The notes: generated by a model from the letters alone, not told the origin. Positions 1-8,522 are shown, counted from the stretch's first letter. The stretch: 64,000 nucleotides of DNA from Luteibacter sp. dw_328 (GCF_018449605.1 NZ_JAAVUW010000001.1:930001-994000), one strand, 5' to 3'. Translations and numbers: made by a program.

Positions 1-1
1 G

Positions 2-877
2 TACCTGCGCTTTGGTCTGGCCAAGACCATGGCGCGCGGCCGCATCGACGACGAAAAGGTCGCCACGTCGGCGGACGTTGCGCTGATTACCGACGGCCCG
101 GCGGCCGGCCAGGTGCTCTGGTCCGGCAGCGGCGGCAACCCGAAGCTCAAACCGTATATCGCGGTCGGCGCCGATCTGTCGTGGGAGAAGTATTTCGGCA
201 CAGCGAGCTATGTTTCGGCGGCGGTCTTCAATAAGAACCTGCTCAACTACATCTACAACGAAACCACGCTCGACTACGACTTCTCACGCTATACCAACGA
301 TACGCCGACGCTGACCCCAACCAGCACCATCGGTTCGTTTACCCGCCCGGAAAACGGCACCGGCGGCAGGATGCAGGGCCTGGAACTGTCAGGCTCCTTC
401 GAAGGCGGTCTGTTGGCGCAGGCGCTCGATGGCTTCGGCATGCAGGCGAACTTCTCGCTGACCAACAGCTCGCTACCGGTAAGTGCGGTATCGACCATTC
501 CCGGCAGTCCGTCCACCCTGCCCGGCCTGTCGCGCAAGGTGGCGAACCTTGCCTTCTACTACGAGAAGCACGGCTGGTCGGTGCGTATCGCCGAGCGTTA
601 TCGCTCATCGTTCACCGGCGAAGCCGTGGCGCTGTTCGACCAGCTCGGCTACACGAAGATCCTGGCGGACAAGCAGACCGACTTCCAGCTCGGCTATGCC
701 TTCGCCGAGGGCCGCTTGAGTGGTTTGTCAGTGCTGTTACAGGTGAACAACCTGACCAACTCGCCTGAGAAGACGCAGCAGGTCGCCTCGCTGCCGAACA
801 ACATCAAGATCGCCAGGCCGCTGGAGTACGACACCTACGGCCGCACGCTGATGTTCGGCGTCAACTACAAGCTCTGA
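2..877 (+). CDS. TonB-dependent receptor, C-terminal part (5' end outside window)
   Basis: This is the last ~290 codons of an outer-membrane TonB-dependent receptor; the frame is open from base 2, so the plug and most of the barrel lie upstream of the window. The visible part has alternating barrel-strand patterns, for example LRFGLAKTMARG near the start, NPKLKPYIAVGADLSWEKYF, and a LQVNNLTNSPEKT strand-turn typical of the last barrel strands. It ends in YDTYGRTLMFGVNYKL, the usual closing strand of TBDRs. Such receptors take up siderophores, cobalamin or glycans with TonB energy; substrate cannot be told from the C-terminus. The internal ATG at 29 is not the start because homologous barrel sequence continues before it. 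Confidence 0.9.
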   Translation, partial: YLRFGLAKTMARGRIDDEKVATSADVALITDGPAAGQVLWSGSGGNPKLKPYIAVGADLSWEKYFGTASYVSAAVFNKNLLNYIYNETTLDYDFSRYTNDTPTLTPTSTIGSFTRPENGTGGRMQGLELSGSFEGGLLAQALDGFGMQANFSLTNSSLPVSAVSTIPGSPSTLPGLSRKVANLAFYYEKHGWSVRIAERYRSSFTGEAVALFDQLGYTKILADKQTDFQLGYAFAEGRLSGLSVLLQVNNLTNSPEKTQQVASLPNNIKIARPLEYDTYGRTLMFGVNYKL

Positions 878-884
878 GTCCGGG

Positions 885-1067
885 TCACCCGGGCCAGGGC
901 GTATCCGAAGCGGGCTGTCCGAGGTGTTCCTCGGCCGGTCCCGCACAGGCCCAGCACGGCACACCGATCTGGCAGCCGACCTCCTCGTCGATATACGTCA
1001 CCTCACCCAGGCCCTTGCATACCGGGCACGGCTCGTCTCCAGGATTTGCGTGGTCTGCGATGGGCAT
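885..1067 (-). CDS. Small CxxC zinc-ribbon-like protein
   Basis: A 60-residue protein with two CxxC pairs, CPVCKGLGEV near the N-terminus and CWAC about 25 residues later, an arrangement that suggests a single zinc-binding ribbon similar to a DnaJ central-domain repeat. The ATG at 1067 is preferred because GAGGG lies 8 bases before it; another in-frame ATG at 1082 would add five residues. The gene is convergent with the TonB receptor, ending 8 bp from its stop. Function is unknown. The cysteine spacing and the RBS are the main support, so it could still be a chance frame. Confidence 0.55.
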   Translation of the reverse strand: MPIADHANPGDEPCPVCKGLGEVTYIDEEVGCQIGVPCWACAGPAEEHLGQPASDTPWPG

Positions 1068-1147
1068 GGCGGCGGCCCTCATGCGGTCTTCGATGCTTCG
1101 TTATACCCTTCTGCCACGGCGGGTGCGTGGATGCCCGGGGAGCGACC

Positions 1148-1882
1148 ATGCTCAAGCAGCGACCATCGGGCGCCTACGACACACGGCCATCGCTCGCGCG
1201 ACGCCTCGTGTGGACCGTCAGCGGGGTGCTCATCCTCGTGCCGCTCCTCTACCTTGCCGCCGCCGTCATCCTCGGCGCCATTCCGCTGAATCGCGACTGG
1301 CGACACGCCGATGACGGAGTGACCGTATGGCTCACCACCAACGGCGTCCATGCGGGGCTGGCGATGCCCGCCAGGCACGCGCTGATGGATTGGACAGCGC
1401 TGTTCCCGCCAGTGCACAACGCGCGACGGAACGACGCGGACGCCGACGAGTACGTCACGATCGGCTGGGGCGATCGCACCTTCTTCCTCGACGTACCGCA
1501 ATGGAGCGATCTGAAGCTGGCGATCGCCCTGAACGCGATCGGTGGGCGCGACGCCGCCGCGATGCACGTGGAATATGGACCCGCGCCGACACGCGATGCG
1601 ACGGCGATACCGCTCACCGTGACGCCCGAGGCGTATGCACGGCTTGTTGCCTTTGTACGCCGAAGCGTCACCGTCAATGGCAACGGCTCGGCTGTCTGGA
1701 TTCCCGGCCGCCACTACGACGTGAACGATGCTTTCTACGAAGCCAGCGGCCGCTACAGCCTCTTCGTCACATGCAACCAGTGGACACGCGATGCCCTGGC
1801 CGAGAGCGGCGTGCGCGTGCCTGCGTGGTCACCGTTCGACAAGGCGCTGTTCTGGCAGTTGCGTGGCGAAGCCGGTCGTTAG
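1148..1882 (+). CDS. DUF2459 / TIGR02117 family membrane-anchored protein
   Basis: A 244-residue protein with one N-terminal transmembrane segment (about residues 16-38, VWTVSGVLILVPLLYLAA) followed by a periplasmic domain. Motifs typical of DUF2459 (TIGR02117) are NGVHAGLAMP, TIGWGDRTFFLDVP and TCNQWTRDAL. The conserved His and Cys in the first and last motif suggest a papain/NlpC-like fold, but no activity is established for the family to my knowledge. The start at 1148 is chosen for the GGGGAG sequence just upstream and because family similarity begins after it; the frame stays open further upstream with low-quality sequence. It overlaps the convergent LysR gene by 4 bp. Confidence 0.85.
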   Translation: MLKQRPSGAYDTRPSLARRLVWTVSGVLILVPLLYLAAAVILGAIPLNRDWRHADDGVTVWLTTNGVHAGLAMPARHALMDWTALFPPVHNARRNDADADEYVTIGWGDRTFFLDVPQWSDLKLAIALNAIGGRDAAAMHVEYGPAPTRDATAIPLTVTPEAYARLVAFVRRSVTVNGNGSAVWIPGRHYDVNDAFYEASGRYSLFVTCNQWTRDALAESGVRVPAWSPFDKALFWQLRGEAGR

Positions 1883-2796
1883 GTCGGCGTGTCTTTCGCA
1901 AGGGTGGCAACGCGCTCGCGCAGCCATTGGTGCGCGGGATCGGCGTGCATGCGCGGATGCCACGACGCATACAGGGAGATGTCGTGCGTCGGGATGGGCA
2001 GCTCGCAGGCATCGAGCCGCCCGCCGAAACGCTGTACGAGCCGCGAAGGCATGACACCCACATAGTCGGTAGCCTCGAGTATGTCGGGCATCAGGTGATA
2101 CTGGGGAACAGACACTGCCACCTGTCGCCGGCGCCCGAGCCTGTGAAGGTAGTCGTCCATGAAGCCGTGAAAGCCGCCGCCATCGAGCGAGACGAGCACG
2201 TGCCGCAGTGCGCAATACGTGTCCAGGTCGGGCGGCGTCGGGCCGCGCGGGTGCCCTTTTCGCTGGGCCATGAGGTAGCGGTCCTTCAGGAGCACGCGGG
2301 CCTTCATCGCGGGCGGGATGAGGCTGTCGATGCTGACCAGCAGATCGACCTCGCCCGATTCCAGTTGCGTGCCGATGCGGGCGGGGTCCACCGGCCGGAA
2401 GGCCACGCGGATACCAGGCCCTGCGTGAGCGGCTATCCAGGCAACGAGGTCGACACCGAGGATGGCCACGCCGTTGTCGCTCAGGGCGATCTGGAAGTCG
2501 CGCGAGCTATGTGCCGGATCGAACTCCGGCGCATGGGTGAGCACACGATCGAGATCCCGCAAGGCCGCACGCAGCGGTTCGCGGAGGGCCGCCGCCCGGG
2601 CGGTCAGGGTCATGCCGCGCCCGGTTTCCGCGGGTAACAGCAAGGGATCGCCAAAAGACTCGCGCAGACGTGCCAGCTGGGCGGACAGTGCTGGCTGGCT
2701 GAGCTTGAGGCGACGGGCGGCTCGGGTGACGTTCGCCTCCTCGAGCAGCACGTCCAGTGAGGCCAGCAGATTGAGGTCGACCCGATTGATATCCAT
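1879..2796 (-). CDS. LysR family transcriptional regulator
   Basis: 305 residues with the standard LysR layout: an N-terminal winged helix-turn-helix (residues 1-65, DLNLLASLDVLLEEANVTRA, then LKLSQPALSAQLARLRE) and a periplasmic-binding-protein-like effector domain from about residue 90. It is divergent from the MFS transporter at 2886, with a 90-bp gap that would hold both promoters, so regulation of that exporter is a reasonable inference. The start is the family-typical MDINRVDLNLL. The effector cannot be deduced. Confidence 0.93.
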   Translation of the reverse strand: MDINRVDLNLLASLDVLLEEANVTRAARRLKLSQPALSAQLARLRESFGDPLLLPAETGRGMTLTARAAALREPLRAALRDLDRVLTHAPEFDPAHSSRDFQIALSDNGVAILGVDLVAWIAAHAGPGIRVAFRPVDPARIGTQLESGEVDLLVSIDSLIPPAMKARVLLKDRYLMAQRKGHPRGPTPPDLDTYCALRHVLVSLDGGGFHGFMDDYLHRLGRRRQVAVSVPQYHLMPDILEATDYVGVMPSRLVQRFGGRLDACELPIPTHDISLYASWHPRMHADPAHQWLRERVATLAKDTPT

Positions 2797-2885
2797 GAAA
2801 TGGATGACTCGTATGCCTGGAATCGATGTTGATTATAGGTCGGCGAACCCGAGATAAGGCGCTCCCTCATCGTTGCGAAGCCGTC

Positions 2886-4073
2886 ATGGCCCGTCTTTCC
2901 CCTCCCCTGGTGCTGCGCATTCTCAGCATCTGCAATTTCGCCCTCGGCAGCGCCTCACTGGCGGTCGTGGGCGCCCAGGCCTCGATGGTCGGCGCCGGCA
3001 TGACGGTCGCGCAGGCGGCCGAGCTGGTCGCCGTGTTCGCGCTGACGTTCTCCGTCGGCGCCCCGCTCGCCCAGGTGTTCATCGGTCACCGGCGGCGACG
3101 CGACGTGCTGATCGGCGGGCTGCTGGTCCTCGCCTTCGGTTCGGTCTTGTGTGCCGTCGCGCCAGGCTATGGCTGGTTGCTGGCGGCCCGCGTGATCGCC
3201 GGCCTCGGTGCCACGGTGGTGGCCCCGATGGCATCTTCCATCGGCGTCGGCCTGGTGCCGGCCGAGCGACAAGGGCACGCGCTGGCCGTGGTGTTCAGTG
3301 GCATTGCCATCTCCAGTGTCCTGGCCGTACCTCTGGCCATCGCGGCCTCCGCAGCCTTCGGCTGGCGCGTGGTGTTCGTCGGTCTGGCGGCACTGGCCAG
3401 CATCGCGGCCCTCCTGGTCTGGCTAACCGTGGACGACGAGTCACGCGGTGTCCGACTGGACCTGCGACGGCTGTTGAAGGCACTTACCCACCCGGCCACC
3501 GGTACCGGTCTCGCTGTGATCTTCTTCCAGGTCTCCGGTTACTTCGTCACCTATACCCTCATCACCGCGCTGCTGCGCGACCGTTTCGGAGCGGACACCG
3601 CGACGGCTTCCGGCATCATGTTCGGCTTCGGTGTCCTGGGCGTTGCGGGCAACTGGCTCGCCCAGCGCCTCGCGCTTCGCTTCGGCGCCAACCGACTGCT
3701 GTATGCCGCCATGGGCACGATGCTGCCGGTGTTCCTCGCCCTTGCGGTCGTGCCGGCGTACTGGTGGGCTCCGATACTGCCGCTGCTGGTATGGGCCTTG
3801 TCGCAGGACGTGTTCTACCCCTCGCAGCAGCGGCGCGTGGTCGAACTCGAGCCGGAGATCCGCGGCCTGATCCTCGCCCTCAATTCCTCGGGCCTGTTCG
3901 CCGGTATCGCGTTCGGCTCGTTCCTCGGCGGGCGCATCGCGCAAGCGAGCGGCGTGGCCAGCCTGCCGCTGGTCTCCCTGGTGTTGACGGCGATGGCCCT
4001 GGCGGCGTTGACGGTATCGCGCCACGCCGCCCGCAGGCACGAGGTTCAGGCCCGATCGATGCGCGCGGCGTAG
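2886..4073 (+). CDS. MFS transporter, DHA1-like (AraJ/sugar-efflux type)
   Basis: A 395-residue inner-membrane protein with twelve predicted hydrophobic segments in two halves separated by a basic loop (DDESRGVRLDLRRLLKALTH). The motif-A-like loop after TM2 reads GHRRRRDVLIGG, typical of DHA1 drug/sugar efflux transporters. The start at 2886 (MARLSPPLVLR) is preferred to an in-frame ATG at 2826, because the added residues are hydrophilic and fall in the divergent promoter region. The neighbouring LysR gene is the likely regulator. Its last 28 bp overlap the convergent DUF1203 gene. Substrate unknown. Confidence 0.9.
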   Translation: MARLSPPLVLRILSICNFALGSASLAVVGAQASMVGAGMTVAQAAELVAVFALTFSVGAPLAQVFIGHRRRRDVLIGGLLVLAFGSVLCAVAPGYGWLLAARVIAGLGATVVAPMASSIGVGLVPAERQGHALAVVFSGIAISSVLAVPLAIAASAAFGWRVVFVGLAALASIAALLVWLTVDDESRGVRLDLRRLLKALTHPATGTGLAVIFFQVSGYFVTYTLITALLRDRFGADTATASGIMFGFGVLGVAGNWLAQRLALRFGANRLLYAAMGTMLPVFLALAVVPAYWWAPILPLLVWALSQDVFYPSQQRRVVELEPEIRGLILALNSSGLFAGIAFGSFLGGRIAQASGVASLPLVSLVLTAMALAALTVSRHAARRHEVQARSMRAA

Positions 4074-4513
4074 CAGCCGTACGCCGCATAGTGCACGTGC
4101 GCATACCGGACCGAGGACATCGCGAACAGGCGCTCGATCGCTTCGTCCAGCACGCTGCCCTCGACGAGGACCGCACTGGCGATGTGGTCGCGCTCGTCGA
4201 AGCCGCGCAACGCGAGCGTACGTGTACGCAACACCTCCGGCACGTCGTCACTCACCTCACACGCTTCGGTCGCCCCTTCGCGAATGAAGATGGCGTGGCT
4301 GGAGCGATAGGGCGAGTCAGCCGGCTGATGGGTGTGATTGAGCAGGAGCAAGGCTTCACCGCGGCGCGCGTTGCGTAGTTCGATACGCTCCGGGTAGCCG
4401 GTGTCGTTGGCGGCGATAACGCGGATCACGCCACGCTTGGCGAGTTGCGCTTCGTCCAGGCCATACAGCGACGTGAACGGCTTCGGGTCGATACCGGAGA
4501 TGCGGAAGGACAT
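4046..4513 (-). CDS. DUF1203 family protein
   Basis: 155 residues starting MSFRISGIDPKPF. It matches DUF1203: the N-terminal FRISGIDP.PF.SLYGL, then YPERIELRNARRGEALLLLNHTHQ and a C-terminal VRYAHVHYAAYGCYAARIDR. No signal peptide or membrane segment. DUF1203 proteins are small cytosolic proteins of unknown function. The frame is open further upstream, but similarity begins at this Met. It lies in the same direction as, and directly downstream of, the AraC gene (70 bp gap), so the two may be co-transcribed. Its 3' end overlaps the MFS gene by 28 bp. Confidence 0.85.
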   Translation of the reverse strand: MSFRISGIDPKPFTSLYGLDEAQLAKRGVIRVIAANDTGYPERIELRNARRGEALLLLNHTHQPADSPYRSSHAIFIREGATEACEVSDDVPEVLRTRTLALRGFDERDHIASAVLVEGSVLDEAIERLFAMSSVRYAHVHYAAYGCYAARIDRA

Positions 4514-4583
4514 GGGGTGGCTCCGTGGTGGGTACGAGGCCATGTTCCGCTCGCACTGCCTGCGCCACCATCCGGATCTTGCG

Positions 4584-5504
4584 CTACGAAGCGGCTCTTC
4601 CATCGCGACGAAAACGTGCCGGCGTCGTGCCCATGACGCGCGCAAACGCCTTGCCGAACGCGGACTCGGAACGATACCCCACGCGCTCGGCCACGGCGCC
4701 GGCAGTGAGTTCGCCACGGCGCAGAAGCTCCGCGGCTACGTGCATGCGCAAGAGTGTCAGTACCTCGTGCGGGGCGACGTTTCCTCGTGCCTCGAAGTGA
4801 CGTGCGAACGTGGCGCGCGACATCGCCGCCTGTTCGGCGAGCGAGCCCACCGTCCACTCGCGCTCGGGCTCGCGCAGCATGGCGAGCAAGGCGCGACTGA
4901 GCCGGGGATCGACCATGAGACCGAGCAAGGAGGGCGGCATGAGCCCATCGCGCAACTGCGCGCGGAGTGCGAAGACGAACAGCGCCTGGGTCAGCGCCGT
5001 GACCACGGCCAGCGCACCCGGATCCATGCGCGCCACCTCGTCGCGAAACATCCTTACGATGCCGGACAGTGCGTCCAGCCCGTGCTCGCGACCGAGCCGT
5101 ACATGGAGTACCTCGGGCAAGGCACTGAACAGTAACTTCCCCGCGTCCGGCGCGAAGGTGAAGCGGCCGCAGAGCAGATCGAGATCGGTGTCCCCTTCGG
5201 TATTGCGCTTGATGCGGAAGGGACCTGCATGATCGAGTGAGAGGGTGGTAGTGACATCCCGCCCGCGCAGATCGTGGACGCGGTGGCGAGTGCCCTGGGG
5301 TAGCACCAGCAGGTCACCCGCTTCCATCACCACTGTGTGGCCCGGCAGCTCCATGGCCGCGCTTCCGCCCAGGACCAGATGAAAGGGCGCCTCGCCGGGC
5401 TCGGCATCCACGTGGTCGAGGCTGAAGCCGCCCGCCAGCTGGCAGCGAAGGTCCAGGACGCCCTGCACCTGGGCCAGTTCTAGCACGCGGGTCAAGGCAT
5501 CCAT
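4584..5504 (-). CDS. rclR: AraC family regulator, RclR-like (reactive chlorine sensor)
   Basis: 306 residues: an N-terminal cupin_6/AraC-binding-like sensor domain (1-175) and a C-terminal double HTH (about 200-300; AAMSRATFARHFEARG and VGYRSESAFGKAFARVMG). The N-terminus (MDALTRVLEL, then C21) closely resembles E. coli RclR as I recall it (MDALSRLLML, C21). A second cysteine, C112 in LLCGRF, lines up with the VCG motif that holds RclR C89. These are the two cysteines reported for hypochlorous-acid sensing in RclR. It is divergent from an RclC-like gene at 5600, as in the rcl locus, supporting the assignment. rclA and rclB are not next to it here. Confidence 0.8.
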   Translation of the reverse strand: MDALTRVLELAQVQGVLDLRCQLAGGFSLDHVDAEPGEAPFHLVLGGSAAMELPGHTVVMEAGDLLVLPQGTRHRVHDLRGRDVTTTLSLDHAGPFRIKRNTEGDTDLDLLCGRFTFAPDAGKLLFSALPEVLHVRLGREHGLDALSGIVRMFRDEVARMDPGALAVVTALTQALFVFALRAQLRDGLMPPSLLGLMVDPRLSRALLAMLREPEREWTVGSLAEQAAMSRATFARHFEARGNVAPHEVLTLLRMHVAAELLRRGELTAGAVAERVGYRSESAFGKAFARVMGTTPARFRRDGRAAS

Positions 5505-5599
5505 GAGACGTTCGCGCCATTCATTGAGTGATATGAGTATTCATCCTCTCACCGTGCTGGGCAACACTTTCTTCGACCTCCCAGAAGAAAGCCCTCCCC

Positions 5600-6178
5600 A
5601 TGAACGCCACTGCCCGCCAGATCCTCGCCACCTTCGTTCGAACCGAGCGTCTCGGCCCGAACCTCATGCGCATCGCCATCGCCATCGTCTTCCTCTGGAT
5701 CGGTGCACTGAAGTTCGTTCCGTTCGAGGCCGACAGCATCACACCCTTCGTCGCCAACAGCCCCGTGATGTCGTTTTTCTACAACCACCCTGACGAATAC
5801 AAGGCGCACCTCACGCACGAAGGCCAGCTGGTGCCCGAGCAGCGGGAATGGCAGACGGCGAACAACACCTATGGCTTCTCCACCGGCCTGGGTGTCGTCG
5901 AATGGACTATCGCGGTGCTGGTACTGGCGTATCCGCTATCGAAGAAGCTTGGTCTGCTCGGCTCTTTCCTCGCTTTCGCCACCACGCTCGTCACCTTGTC
6001 TTTCCTGTTCACCACCCCTGAAGCGTGGGTCCCCGCGCTCGGTGACGCGCAACACGGATTCCCGTATCTGTCGGGTGCCGGGCGCCTGGTGCTCAAGGAC
6101 ACGATGATGCTGGCGGGATCGTGGATCATCGGCATCGACGCGGCCAAGGCGATCCTCGCCGGCGATCAGAAGCGATAA
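5600..6178 (+). CDS. rclC: DUF417 / YkgB family membrane protein, RclC-like
   Basis: 192 residues with about four transmembrane helices. DUF417 hallmarks are IAIVFLWIGALKFVPFEADS near residue 30, then GITPFVANSP-type sequence (ITPFVANSPVMSFFY) and a C-terminal GAGRLVLKDTMMLAGSW. The family includes E. coli YkgB/RclC, an inner-membrane protein of the reactive-chlorine-resistance operon with unclear biochemistry. Divergence from an RclR-like regulator with a 95-bp gap suggests induction by hypochlorite-type stress. It overlaps the convergent ompW gene by 13 bp. Confidence 0.85.
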   Translation: MNATARQILATFVRTERLGPNLMRIAIAIVFLWIGALKFVPFEADSITPFVANSPVMSFFYNHPDEYKAHLTHEGQLVPEQREWQTANNTYGFSTGLGVVEWTIAVLVLAYPLSKKLGLLGSFLAFATTLVTLSFLFTTPEAWVPALGDAQHGFPYLSGAGRLVLKDTMMLAGSWIIGIDAAKAILAGDQKR

Positions 6179-6783
6179 CCGACGCTCACCCCGTAGACCC
6201 AGGGATCGACGTGGGCGGTGCCGACACGGGCACCGTCCACCTTCACCCTGGAATCGATGTCCATCCAGCGCGCGTCGACGGTGACGGTCCAGCGCGCGTC
6301 GAGTGCGATATCGACGCCGCCGTGCCATGCGACACCCCAGCTGTCGCCAAGGCCCACCGTAGTGCCGTCCAGCGCGTTGTGGCCCTTCGCATCGAAGAAA
6401 TGCGTGTAGTTGATACCGACACCGAGGAATGGCGAAACCGCCCGGCCCGCCAGAAAGTGGTAGTTCACACCGACGACGGGAGGTAGCTGTTTCACGCTTA
6501 CCGCACGCTGGCCGTCGAGGCGAACATCGTGCTTGAACGGCAGTGCGGCCAGAACCTCGATGCGCCATGCAGGCGCCAGCAGGTACTCCACGCTGACCGA
6601 GGGGCGCATGCTTCGCGTGGTGCTCGCCGACAGGCCGGCGAGGTCGCCCGAGTTCGATGTCGGATCGACCACATGGGCACCGACATGCACGATCCACGGC
6701 GATTCAACGCCTTCCGCGAGGGTGCCACCGACGGGTGCAACACACAGAACGCCCGCGATGATGAGCTTTTTCAGGGGATACAC
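6166..6783 (-). CDS. ompW: OmpW family outer-membrane protein
   Basis: 205 residues: signal peptide (about 1-23, KKLIIAGVLCVAPVGGTLA) and an eight-stranded barrel ending in VYGVSVGYRF with the C-terminal Phe of outer-membrane proteins. OmpW-like features are SPWIVHVGAHVVDP at the mature N-terminus, VSVEYLLAPAWRIEVLAALP, and SPFLGVGINYTHFFD. A GTG start at 6783 is chosen because AAGGAG sits 6 bases before it; an ATG at 6807 would translate that RBS as part of the protein. OmpW forms a narrow hydrophobic channel linked to stress and small-molecule uptake. Confidence 0.88.
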   Translation of the reverse strand: MYPLKKLIIAGVLCVAPVGGTLAEGVESPWIVHVGAHVVDPTSNSGDLAGLSASTTRSMRPSVSVEYLLAPAWRIEVLAALPFKHDVRLDGQRAVSVKQLPPVVGVNYHFLAGRAVSPFLGVGINYTHFFDAKGHNALDGTTVGLGDSWGVAWHGGVDIALDARWTVTVDARWMDIDSRVKVDGARVGTAHVDPWVYGVSVGYRF

Positions 6784-6905
6784 GTTGAACTCCTTGCCTG
6801 CTTGCATCGGTCATGACGACCGGATGCGCACAGGTTAGGAAGTCAACGCATGCGAGATGAGGAATGTCGTTTCGACGCGACAATCTGCCCGATCGTCGCC
6901 CGGCG

Positions 6906-7883
6906 TTACGACGTTGCTGGCGGGGCGGCGGCCACGGTCGGCGGCAGCAGTTTGTTCTGCGCGAGGCGCACGACCGTACCGACGGTCAAGACCACCATCA
7001 CCAGGTTGGTGAAGACGAACAGCACCGGTGCCAGCTCGGCGATCGCACCCGTCAACCCGCGCAGAGTCATGGTCAAGGCACTGCCCGATAGCGCCGTGAT
7101 GCCGAAGCTGAAAGCCCAGTAGCTCGACGCGAACGGCTGCTTCGCGATCCATGGAAACAGACGAATCATCATCAGCAACTGCACGAGGCCATAGCCCCAC
7201 GCGGCCTGGACCATGAGTTCCGGAGCGCCCTGCGTGTTCGCCAGCCACGCTGCCGCCGCGACGGCGGGGGGTGCGAGCTGGATGCCCAACGTCGGCCGCA
7301 AAGGCGGCGGCAAGGGCGTGGCGTTGAGCAGACGATTGACGATGACCGACTCGAGCGCGAGCCAGCTGAACACGCCGACGCCGAAGAACAGGATGCCCCA
7401 CGAGGGGAAACCGAGCAGACCTGCTGCCGCCGAGATGATCAGGTTACCGGCGACCGAAGGCAGGTAGATCACCGGTGTGGTGGTGGATATGTCGCGGTCG
7501 CCCTGGAGCATGGCGCCAAAGCGCCATAGCGCGAACACTACCTGCCCTACGCCGCCGGTCAGCAGGGCCGCCACGGCCAGGCCGTGCGCGTGCGGTGCAA
7601 GCACGATGCCCATCAGGGCGCCCGACGATGGCACCAGACCGATGAAGCAACACTGCACGGGATGCCGCGCTTCCTCGATAGCGGCCGCACGATGCACCAG
7701 CCACTTGTACGCGTAGGCCAGGGTGAGCACTGCGCAGACCACGAAGGCCACCGCCATGATGCTTTCGCCGATCGCGGCTGGCAGGCCCCAGAGGCGCGAC
7801 GCCGTGCGCCAGTTGGCGCCCAGACCGACCAGGCCAAGCACCATGCCGAAGAACGACGCGGGAATGGGACGCGGAAGAGCCAT
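6906..7883 (-). CDS. TDT family transporter, TehA-like (SLAC1 fold)
   Basis: A 325-residue inner-membrane protein with about ten hydrophobic helices. It begins PIPASFFGMVLGLVGLGANW, the TehA/SLAC1-type first helix, and contains VPSSGALMGIVLAPH and SYWAFSFGITALSGSAL, the segments that line the anion pore in this family. The start at 7883 (MALPRPIP) follows an AAGGGGG Shine-Dalgarno; an upstream in-frame ATG at 7970 would add hydrophilic residues. Members are annotated as tellurite-resistance or C4-dicarboxylate transporters, while the fold is an anion channel. No tehB methyltransferase neighbour is present, so the substrate is open. Confidence 0.88.
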   Translation of the reverse strand: MALPRPIPASFFGMVLGLVGLGANWRTASRLWGLPAAIGESIMAVAFVVCAVLTLAYAYKWLVHRAAAIEEARHPVQCCFIGLVPSSGALMGIVLAPHAHGLAVAALLTGGVGQVVFALWRFGAMLQGDRDISTTTPVIYLPSVAGNLIISAAAGLLGFPSWGILFFGVGVFSWLALESVIVNRLLNATPLPPPLRPTLGIQLAPPAVAAAAWLANTQGAPELMVQAAWGYGLVQLLMMIRLFPWIAKQPFASSYWAFSFGITALSGSALTMTLRGLTGAIAELAPVLFVFTNLVMVVLTVGTVVRLAQNKLLPPTVAAAPPATS

Positions 7884-8023
7884 GAAACCCCCTTGCAGGT
7901 GACCGTGAGACGCATGCGCCAGAACTAGATCGTTTCGCGTATTTCCCGGCGCACGCGCCAGGACCATCATGTTCTCACCGACGACGCAAACCCGTGCCGC
8001 CGGCCATTCCGGAGGAAACCCCC

Positions 8024-8365
8024 ATGCTCGATTGGCCTGAATATCGCAACGAACTCGGCGCCCGTATTGGTGAAATCGCCAAGCTCAGCCCCGACACGAT
8101 CAAGGGGTACCAGACCTTGTCCGGTGCCGGCGCCAAGACGAACCACCTCGATGCGAAGACGCGCGAACTGATCGCCCTGGCCATCTCGGTGACGACGCGT
8201 TGCGACGGCTGTATCACCGTGCACACCGCCGAAGCGCTGAAGCAAGGGGCGACACGCGAGGAAATCGCCGAAGCACTCGGCGTGGCCGTCGCCCTTAACG
8301 CCGGCGCAGCCCTGGTCTATTCCGCCCGCGTCATGGACGCCACCGAGGCCTATTCCAAAGCCTGA
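8024..8365 (+). CDS. Carboxymuconolactone decarboxylase / AhpD-like alkylhydroperoxidase
   Basis: 113 residues of the CMD/AhpD fold. The full AhpD proton-relay motif E-x11-C-x2-C-x3-H is present as E48, C60, C63 (CDGC) and H67. This points to a thiol peroxidase or disulfide reductase role rather than gamma-carboxymuconolactone decarboxylation. The start MLDWPEY follows GGAGGA at 8 bases. It is divergent from the TehA-like gene. The stop codon lies inside the first unit of a 20-bp tandem repeat. Confidence 0.88.
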   Translation: MLDWPEYRNELGARIGEIAKLSPDTIKGYQTLSGAGAKTNHLDAKTRELIALAISVTTRCDGCITVHTAEALKQGATREEIAEALGVAVALNAGAALVYSARVMDATEAYSKA

Positions 8366-8480
8366 CGCGCCACGTGCCTTGGGGACGCGCCCCGCGCTAT
8401 CTGGGCGCGTCCCACGCTCTCTGGACGCGCCACGTGCTCTCTGGACGCGCCACGTGCTCTCTGGACGCGCCACGTGCTCT
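8361..8480. repeat. Six-unit 20-bp tandem repeat
   Basis: Six contiguous 20-base units in perfect register. The last three (8421, 8441, 8461) are identical, CTGGACGCGCCACGTGCTCT; the first three (8361, 8381, 8401) are diverged. Each exact unit contains CACGTG. The first unit includes the TGA stop of the AhpD-like gene. No spacers occur, so it is not a CRISPR array. Confidence 0.95.
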
Positions 8481-8481
8481 G

Positions 8482-8514
8482 TGTAGGAGCCGATTCATCG
8501 GCGATGGGTGCTAG
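8482..8514 (+). repeat. REP-like palindrome, copy 1 (ATTCAT type)
   Basis: Contains TGTAGGAGCCGATTCATCGG followed by CGATGGGTGCTAG. The core CCGAT-TC-ATCGG is a perfect hairpin. It directly follows the tandem repeat and lies just beyond the 3' end of argS. The same extended tail GGGTGCTAG is found in the copy at 60342-60374. Confidence 0.85.
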
Positions 8515-8522
8515 CGACAACC

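Noticed and set aside
1327-2637. Long + strand open frame (436 codons) across the DUF2459 and LysR genes
   Set aside because: It has arginine/glycine-rich shadow composition, no domain, and runs antisense through a clear LysR gene.
2873-4378. 501-codon + frame over the MFS gene
   Set aside because: Out-of-frame shadow of a well-supported transporter; very basic, no hydrophobic helices.
7967-8473. Minus-strand frame through the tandem repeat and AhpD-like gene
   Set aside because: Repetitive Arg/Gly sequence generated by the 20-bp repeat; lies opposite a gene with the full AhpD motif.
8361-8480. Possible CRISPR array
   Set aside because: Units are contiguous with no spacers and no cas genes are near.
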